From assembly GCF_033343995.1 (NCBI RefSeq), contig NZ_CP137573.1:3629001-3693000 (forward strand): a DNA stretch of 64,000 nt, in the 5' to 3' direction. Source of the stretch: Streptomyces sp. HUAS YS2. GTDB taxonomy: Bacteria; Actinomycetota; Actinomycetes; Streptomycetales; Streptomycetaceae. Positions 59,575 through 64,000 of this stretch are shown piece by piece. Both the position numbers and the translations under genes were made by a program. How positions within the stretch are numbered: position 1 is the stretch's first letter; each line of letters begins with the position of its first letter. A model generated the notes under the pieces. The model was not told the DNA's origin and ran no database searches. It saw only the letters and a program-made list of their open reading frames with translations.

Positions 59575-60039
59575 ATGTTCGGCACGCGCAGCAACCAGGC
59601 CTGGGCGCCAGCACATCACATGCGGGCCGGGGGGATCCAGGGAGGCCCCCGATGGTTCTTCCCGCTGATGCGCTCGTGGGCGGTCGGCCTCGTGGTGGTC
59701 GTGCTGCTGAGCATCGCGGTGGGCTACGCGGTTCAGGGCGTGTTCGACTCCCGTCTCCACGCCTTCGGCTGGCGCCTCGCCCTCGTCTACGTCCCCAACG
59801 TGCTGACCATCACCGCGTGCGTCCTCGCCGCCGCCCGCGTCCACCGCGAGCCGCACCGCGACTCTGTCCCCCGCCACCTCACGGCGACCCTGGCGGTCCC
59901 GGTCTTCACCCTGGCGATCTCGCTGGTCAACGGCTGGGGCGACCTCGACGCGGAGGTCGGCTCGATGATGCTCGCCGCGGTCCTGCTGGGCAGCGTGCTG
60001 GGGCTCACCCTGGACCGTGTGCTGGAGAGCCGCCGCTGA
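59575..60039 (+). CDS. Small multi-pass membrane protein
   Basis: A 154-residue protein with the ATG at 59575 preceded by GAGAGAGG. Four hydrophobic segments (about 33-53, 66-86, 104-121, 130-148) in a short chain. No family recognised. It is divergent from the propeller gene with 118 bases between. After its stop come four GAACGGCC units (60038-60085), a small direct repeat that ends near the tRNA terminator. Confidence 0.7.
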   Translation: MFGTRSNQAWAPAHHMRAGGIQGGPRWFFPLMRSWAVGLVVVVLLSIAVGYAVQGVFDSRLHAFGWRLALVYVPNVLTITACVLAAARVHREPHRDSVPRHLTATLAVPVFTLAISLVNGWGDLDAEVGSMMLAAVLLGSVLGLTLDRVLESRR

Positions 60040-60094
60040 ACGGCCTGTAGAACGGCCCGGGCAGAACGGCCTGCACAGAACGGCCCGGGCACAC

Positions 60095-60132
60095 GAAAAA
60101 ACCCCAGGTCGCGACGAGCGCGTCCTGGGGTT
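60095..60132 (-). terminator. Rho-independent terminator of tRNA-Thr
   Basis: AACCCCAGG and CCTGGGGTT (60132-60124 and 60108-60100 on the minus strand) form a 9-base stem, followed by six T. It begins 7 bases after the tRNA's 3' end. Confidence 0.9.
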
Positions 60133-60138
60133 CATCCG

Positions 60139-60212
60139 AGCCGCCTTCGGGATTCGAACCCGAGACCTACGCATTACGAGTGCGTTGCTCTGGCCAACTG
60201 AGCTAAGGCGGC
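60139..60212 (-). tRNA. tRNA-Thr (anticodon CGT)
   Basis: The minus strand folds into a full cloverleaf of 74 nt: acceptor GCCGCCT/AGGCGGC, D arm GCTC-AGTTGGCCA-GAGC, anticodon stem ACGCA/TGCGT with loop CTCGTAA (anticodon CGT, reading ACG), variable loop AGGTC, T arm TCGGG-TTCGAAT-CCCGA and discriminator T. No encoded CCA. A T-run terminator follows. No integrase or att duplication is seen nearby. Confidence 0.95.
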
Positions 60213-60286
60213 ATGCTGCGCGTTCCCATGGTGGGTGCAGCAGCGTCGCCAAGTCTACACAGTTAATCGGGGTGCTCCGACCACCG

Positions 60287-61843
60287 TCATGAGCAGCGCT
60301 TTCCGTCCGCCGGAGGGGTGCCCTCCAGGAGGTAGGTCTTGATGGCGGTGTCGATGCAGTCGCTGCCGCGGCCGTAGGCCGTGTGGCCGTCGCCCTCGTA
60401 GGTGAGGAGGACGCCGGAGGACAGCTGGGACGCGAGGGACCGGGCCCACTTGTAGGGGGTGGCCGGGTCGCGGGTGGTGCCGACGACCAGGATCGGGGGC
60501 GCACCCTTCGCGCTGATGCGGTGCGGGCGGCCGGTGGCGGGGGTGGGCCAGAAGGTGCAGTTCAGCGCGGCCCAGGCCAGGCCCTCGCCGAAGACCGGGG
60601 ACGCCTTCTCGAAGGACGGCACCGCCTTCTCCAGATCCGCCCGGTCCTTGAAGGCCGGGGGGAGGTCCAGACAGTTCACTGCCGCGTTGGCGAACATCAG
60701 GTTCGTGTACGTGCCGTCCGGCTCCCGCTCGTAGTAGCTGTCGGCCAGCGCCAGCAGCTCCGCCCCCTCGCCGCTCATCGCCCGCGTCAGGGCCTCCCGG
60801 AGCTGGGGCCAGGCCGCCTCGTCGTACATCGCGGCGATCACCCCGGTCGTGGCCAGGGACTCGCCCAGCGCGCGGCTCTCCCCGGTGGGGACGGGCTCGG
60901 CGTCGAGCTTCCGGAAGAATGCCTGCAGGCGCTCGCCGGCCGCCTCGACCGACCCGGTGCCGAGCGGGCAGTCCGGCACCTTGACGCAGTCCGCCGCGAA
61001 AGCCTGGAAGGCCGTCTCGAACCCGGCCGTCTGGTCGCGGCTCAGGTCCACCGCGGGCAGCGACGGGTCCATCGCACCGTCGAGCACCAGCCGCCCCGCC
61101 CGCTGCGGGAACAGCTCCGCGTACGTCGCGCCGAGGAACGTCCCGTACGAGGCGCCCACGTACGTCAGCTTCTCGTCGCCGAGGACCGCCCGGAGGATGT
61201 CCATGTCCCGCGCCGACTCCACCGTGGAGACGTGCGGCAGCACCTTCCCGGCGTCCTTCTCGCAGCCGGCCGCGAAGGCTTTGAAGGAGGTCTCGAGGGC
61301 CGCCGACTCCCGGTCGTCGTCGGGCGTCGAGTCGACCTGCGTGAACGCGTCCATCTGCGGCCCGGTGAGGCACTCCACCGGCGCGCTGCGCGCCACGCCG
61401 CGCGGGTCGACGGCGACCATGTCGTACCGCGCCCGGACCGGGGCCGGGTAGCCGATGCCCGCGTACCCCTGGAGGTAGCCGATCGCCGAGGCGCCCGGGC
61501 CGCCCGGGTTCACCAGCAGGGATCCGAGCCTCTTGCCCGGACCAGTGGCCTTCACCCGGGAGACGGCCAGCTTCACCTCGCCGGCGTCGGGCTTCGCGTA
61601 GTCCAGCGGCACCCGGAGCGTCGCGCACTGGAAGTCCGGCACACCGCAGTCCCGCCAGGCGAGCCGCTGCCCGTAGTACGTCTCCAGGCCGGCCGTCCCC
61701 GACGGCGAGGGCGCCGGGTGCGGCGCGGAGGCAGGCCCGGCGGCGGGCCCGGCGGCGTCGCTTCCCGCCGTGCATCCGGAGACGACGAGCCCGGCGACGG
61801 CCAGAGCCGCGGCGGTGGTGCGGAGCAAACGCCTGGAGTTCAT
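60287..61843 (-). CDS. Secreted tripeptidyl aminopeptidase-like lipoprotein (alpha/beta hydrolase)
   Basis: A 518-residue lipoprotein: signal with lipobox VSGC (C24), then a Pro/Ala/Ser linker. The catalytic triad is S232 (GASYGTFLGATYAELFP), D in TRDPATPY and H in GDGHTAYGRGS; VNPGGPGASA is the oxyanion region. Cysteines near the end (NCTFWPTP, DCIDTAI, KRCS) suggest disulphides. Related to the mycelium-associated SlpD/SlpE proteases of Streptomyces. It is 70 bases after holB on the same strand. The ATG at 61843 gives a normal signal peptide. Confidence 0.92.
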   Translation of the reverse strand: MNSRRLLRTTAAALAVAGLVVSGCTAGSDAAGPAAGPASAPHPAPSPSGTAGLETYYGQRLAWRDCGVPDFQCATLRVPLDYAKPDAGEVKLAVSRVKATGPGKRLGSLLVNPGGPGASAIGYLQGYAGIGYPAPVRARYDMVAVDPRGVARSAPVECLTGPQMDAFTQVDSTPDDDRESAALETSFKAFAAGCEKDAGKVLPHVSTVESARDMDILRAVLGDEKLTYVGASYGTFLGATYAELFPQRAGRLVLDGAMDPSLPAVDLSRDQTAGFETAFQAFAADCVKVPDCPLGTGSVEAAGERLQAFFRKLDAEPVPTGESRALGESLATTGVIAAMYDEAAWPQLREALTRAMSGEGAELLALADSYYEREPDGTYTNLMFANAAVNCLDLPPAFKDRADLEKAVPSFEKASPVFGEGLAWAALNCTFWPTPATGRPHRISAKGAPPILVVGTTRDPATPYKWARSLASQLSSGVLLTYEGDGHTAYGRGSDCIDTAIKTYLLEGTPPADGKRCS

Positions 61844-61913
61844 CCCCGGAGGGTAGCCGTACGAGTACACAGCGTGTCCAATCAGGCGGGAGCGGTCGCC
61901 TGCGCCCGGCCCG

Positions 61914-63116
61914 TCAGCCGCGCAGCTCCATCGTCATCGCCTCCACCGCCAGCAGCGGGGCCACGTTCCGGTCGAGCGCCTCGCGGCAGGCCAGCACCGC
62001 CTCGATGCGGCGCAGGGTCCGCTCCGGAGTGGTGCCGCGGGCGATCCGTTCCAGGGCGTCGCGGACGTCCTCGTTGGCGAGCGGCGTGCGGGCACCCAGC
62101 TGGATCGCCAGCACGTCCCGGTAGAAGCCGGTCAGGTCGGTGAGGGCGAGGTCCAGGCTGTCGCGCTGGGTACGCGTTCTTCGCCGCTTCTGCCGCTCCT
62201 CCAGCTCCTTCATCACGCCCGCCGTGCCGCGCGGCATCCGCCCACCTTGGGCTGCGCCGAGCGCCGCCTTCAGCTCCTCGGTCTCCTTGGCGTCGACCTC
62301 CTCGGCGACCTGCTGCGCGTCCTCCGCCGCCGCGTCGATCAGCTCCTGGGCGGCCCGCAGGCCGCCGCCGACGTCCTCGACCCGCTGCGGCAGCTTGAGC
62401 ACCGTCGCCCGGCGGGCGCGCGCCCGCTCGTCGGTGGCGAGCCGGCGCGCCCGGTCGATGTGTCCCTGCGTGGCGCGGGCGGCGTCCTGCGCGGCCTGCG
62501 GCTCGATGCCGTCGCGCCGTACGAGCACGTCGGCGACGGCCGCGACCGGCGGCGTCCGCAGCGAGACGTGCCGGCAGCGGGACCGGATCGTCGGCAGCAC
62601 GTCCTCCAGGGACGGCGCGCACAGCAGCCAGACGGTGCGCGGCGCGGGCTCCTCGACGGCCTTCAGGAGCACGTTGCCCGCGCCCTCGGTGAGCCGGTCC
62701 GCGTCCTCCAGGACGATGACCTGCCAGCGCCCGACCGCGGGCGAGAGCTGAGCCCGGCGGACGAGGTCGCGGGTCTCCTTCACGCCGATCGAGAGCAGGT
62801 CCGTACGGACGACCTCCACGTCGGCGTGCGTGCCGACCAGGGCGGTGTGGCAGCCGTCGCAGAATCCGCAGCCCGGCGCCCCGCCGAGCGCGCGGTCCGG
62901 GCTGACGCACTGCAGCGCCGCGGCGAACGCCCGCGCCGCGGTCGCGCGCCCCGATCCCGGCGGGCCGGTGAACAGCCAGGCGTGCGTCATCTTCGACGCC
63001 TCGGGGCCGGGCTCGCCGGCGGCCTGGGCGGTCACGAGCGCGTCGGCGTCGCGCGCGGCCGCGGCCAGCTGCTCCGCCAACCGCTCCTGTCCGACCAGGT
63101 CGTCCCACACGGCCAT
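61914..63116 (-). CDS. holB: DNA polymerase III subunit delta'
   Basis: A 400-residue clamp-loader subunit. The AAA region opens VWDDLVGQERLAEQLAAAA; the P-loop is GPPGSGRAT with Arg replacing Lys (position 57), as in inactive delta' subunits. A zinc finger is visible as CGFCDGC, followed by SIGVKETRDLVRRAQLSPAVGRWQVIVLEDADRL and TVWLLCAPSLEDVLPTIRSRCRHVSL. It does not hydrolyse ATP but contacts the ATPase subunits. From memory, thymidylate kinase usually sits just upstream in Streptomyces; here a small unrelated ORF does. Confidence 0.95.
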   Translation of the reverse strand: MAVWDDLVGQERLAEQLAAAARDADALVTAQAAGEPGPEASKMTHAWLFTGPPGSGRATAARAFAAALQCVSPDRALGGAPGCGFCDGCHTALVGTHADVEVVRTDLLSIGVKETRDLVRRAQLSPAVGRWQVIVLEDADRLTEGAGNVLLKAVEEPAPRTVWLLCAPSLEDVLPTIRSRCRHVSLRTPPVAAVADVLVRRDGIEPQAAQDAARATQGHIDRARRLATDERARARRATVLKLPQRVEDVGGGLRAAQELIDAAAEDAQQVAEEVDAKETEELKAALGAAQGGRMPRGTAGVMKELEERQKRRRTRTQRDSLDLALTDLTGFYRDVLAIQLGARTPLANEDVRDALERIARGTTPERTLRRIEAVLACREALDRNVAPLLAVEAMTMELRG

Positions 63117-63186
63117 GTCAGCCCCGCCTCCTCAGGCCTCAGGTACGCCCTCCATTGTGGAGCACCCCTGTGACAACCCCGACCGA

Positions 63187-63363
63187 TCAGGAGGTACGGG
63201 ACCGCGACCGCGTCAGCCACAGGCCGACCACGGAGCCGAGCACCACGCTGCCGGTCGTCACGCTCGCGACGACCTCCTCGGCCCCGGTGTAGCCGGACAG
63301 GAGAGAGACCCAGAGGTTGGCGGCGACGGAGACGACGAGCAGCAGCCAGAGCAGTGGCCTCAT
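63187..63363 (-). CDS. 58-residue membrane peptide
   Basis: A 58-residue protein starting MRPLLWLLLVVSVAANLWVSLL at the ATG at 63363, with a GGAGG 7 bases upstream. Two hydrophobic helices (about 2-21 and 33-50) end in a basic tail (LTRSRSRTS). It lies 70 bases upstream of holB. Membrane insertion is likely; no function recognised. Confidence 0.75.
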   Translation of the reverse strand: MRPLLWLLLVVSVAANLWVSLLSGYTGAEEVVASVTTGSVVLGSVVGLWLTRSRSRTS

Positions 63364-63469
63364 GGGTTTTCCTCCAAGGGAGTTGGGCGATCGATCGGTC
63401 GGTCGTTCCGACCACTCGATGATCGCCTTCCCGCCCCTCCCGCACACCCGTGCCCGCCCCCGCGTCCAT

Positions 63470-63487
63470 GGTGTAGTCCCCTACACC
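63470..63487. promoter_or_regulatory. Inverted repeat upstream of the sensor-domain gene
   Basis: GGTGTAG (63470-63476) and CTACACC (63481-63487) flank TCCC, 34 bases before the ATG at 63522. It is a likely operator or promoter-associated dyad; similar GTAG-N4-CTAC sites sit before kinase/regulator operons. The regulator is unknown. Confidence 0.5.
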
Positions 63488-63521
63488 GTCCGCGCCCCCG
63501 GCCGTCGCCTAGCCTGGGCGC

Positions 63522-64000
63522 ATGAGTGAGACGGTCAAGGAAGCGGGCGGGGCGTTCCTGCATCTCGTCCTCGGGGCCGCCCTCTCGCTCCTGTGCCACC
63601 TCATGATCGGCGTCGCGCTCTTCACCGCCTTCCTCACGGCCACCGTGATCGGCGCCGGCGTGCTGCCGGAGAGCGTCCTGCTGCTGCGCCGGCTCGCCGG
63701 CTGGGAACGCCGTCGCAGCGCCGCCCGTTCGGGCGTCCCGGTTCCGGAGGCGTACCGCCCGCTCGAAGGCCCGCTCCCCGAACGCGTCCGCCTGGCGCTC
63801 GGCGACCCCGGCACGTTCCGGGACCTGATCTGGATGGCCGCGCAGCTCCTCTACGGCATGTTCCTGCTGTACGCCGCCATGGTGCTGTGGATCCCCGCGC
63901 TGATCGTCGACGGCGTATGGTGCGGACTCGTCGGCCGCCCGCCGGTCGCACTGCCCCTGATCGGGCGGCTCGCCGACCTGGAGGCCGCGTGGTCGCGCAC
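63522..64000 (+). CDS. Putative sensor-domain membrane protein (N-terminal part, 3' end outside window)
   Basis: At least 159 residues from the ATG at 63522, running off the window. Hydrophobic segments (about 12-30, 37-55) are followed by a basic loop (LLRRLAGWERRRSAAR), the segment AYRPLEGPLPERVRLALGDPGTFRDLIWM, then two more helices (about 105-125 and 126-150). This is the 'putative sensor' module found at the N-terminus of many Streptomyces histidine kinases. Whether a kinase domain follows cannot be seen. Confidence 0.75.
   Translation, partial: MSETVKEAGGAFLHLVLGAALSLLCHLMIGVALFTAFLTATVIGAGVLPESVLLLRRLAGWERRRSAARSGVPVPEAYRPLEGPLPERVRLALGDPGTFRDLIWMAAQLLYGMFLLYAAMVLWIPALIVDGVWCGLVGRPPVALPLIGRLADLEAAWSR

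Noticed and set aside
60139..60212. tRNA-Thr as an integration site for a mobile element
   Set aside because: No integrase, no duplicated 3' end of the tRNA and no element-like genes are visible on either side.

Overview
This is a roughly 64 kb stretch of very GC-rich, gene-dense chromosome. Almost every gene uses G/C-ending codons, GTG/TTG starts are common, and neighbours often overlap by 1-8 bases. Content and order match the core of a Streptomyces chromosome. From memory, the section from the esterase/lysyltransferase pair through folP-folB-folK, folE, ftsH, hpt, tilS, dacB, ppa, tipA, the glutamate decarboxylase and the PolA-like polymerase follows the S. coelicolor SCO339x-343x region. 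The closing holB/peptidase/tRNA-Thr part resembles a more distant SCO35xx segment. No integrase, transposase, IS or CRISPR array is visible, so most of the window is vertical backbone with small regulatory insertions.

Layout. 1-8.3 kb: tail of a threonine-aldolase-like enzyme, an ArsR-type regulator, a DesK-type two-component pair followed by a TmrB-like ATPase, then a MidA/NDUFAF7-type methyltransferase beside an orphan complex I NuoD paralogue, a GNAT enzyme and a coiled-coil membrane protein. 8.4-11.9 kb: an osmoprotectant (betaine-type) ABC importer, with the ATPase divergent from the permease/binding-protein genes. 11.9-15 kb: a membrane-tethered esterase divergent from an MprF/LysX-like lipid lysyltransferase. 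15-18 kb: translationally coupled folate genes folP / NTF2-like / folB / folK plus a DUF3180 membrane protein. 18.1-19.1 kb: a free-standing intein-like (Hint plus LAGLIDADG) ORF whose start codon lies in a long inverted repeat. 19.2-26.5 kb: folE, ftsH, hpt, tilS, a zinc protease and dacB on the minus strand. 26.6-34 kb: ppa, a ThrE-type exporter, DedA, YbjQ, the thiopeptide sensor tipA with its promoter palindrome, and a ClC protein next to glutamate decarboxylase (probable acid-stress pair).

34-42.6 kb: a drug-type ABC exporter controlled by a PadR regulator (shared GTCAA-N2-TTGAC operators), DinB protein, aldehyde dehydrogenase, and a WhiJ/AbaA-type developmental module (XRE-DUF5753 regulator, RsbW-like ATPase, DUF397 protein) carrying a 26-base promoter element at two of its promoters. 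42.7-55.4 kb: a secreted FG-GAP propeller protein, a MacB-type ABC pair, a sugar O-acetyltransferase, a family A polymerase, a SigE-family sigma factor with its membrane protein, an ECF41 sigma factor and an MFS exporter. 55.5-60 kb: a surface module of pilin-like anchored protein, lipoprotein and PQQ-type propeller. 60-64 kb: tRNA-Thr(CGT) with a clear terminator, a secreted tripeptidyl aminopeptidase, holB, a 58-residue membrane peptide and the start of a sensor-domain protein running off the window.

The strongest candidates for something not yet described are the stand-alone Hint/LAGLIDADG ORF with its start-site hairpin downstream of folE, and the duplicated 26-base element of the XRE/ATPase/DUF397 module. 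All functional calls rest on reading motifs by eye; no database search was possible.
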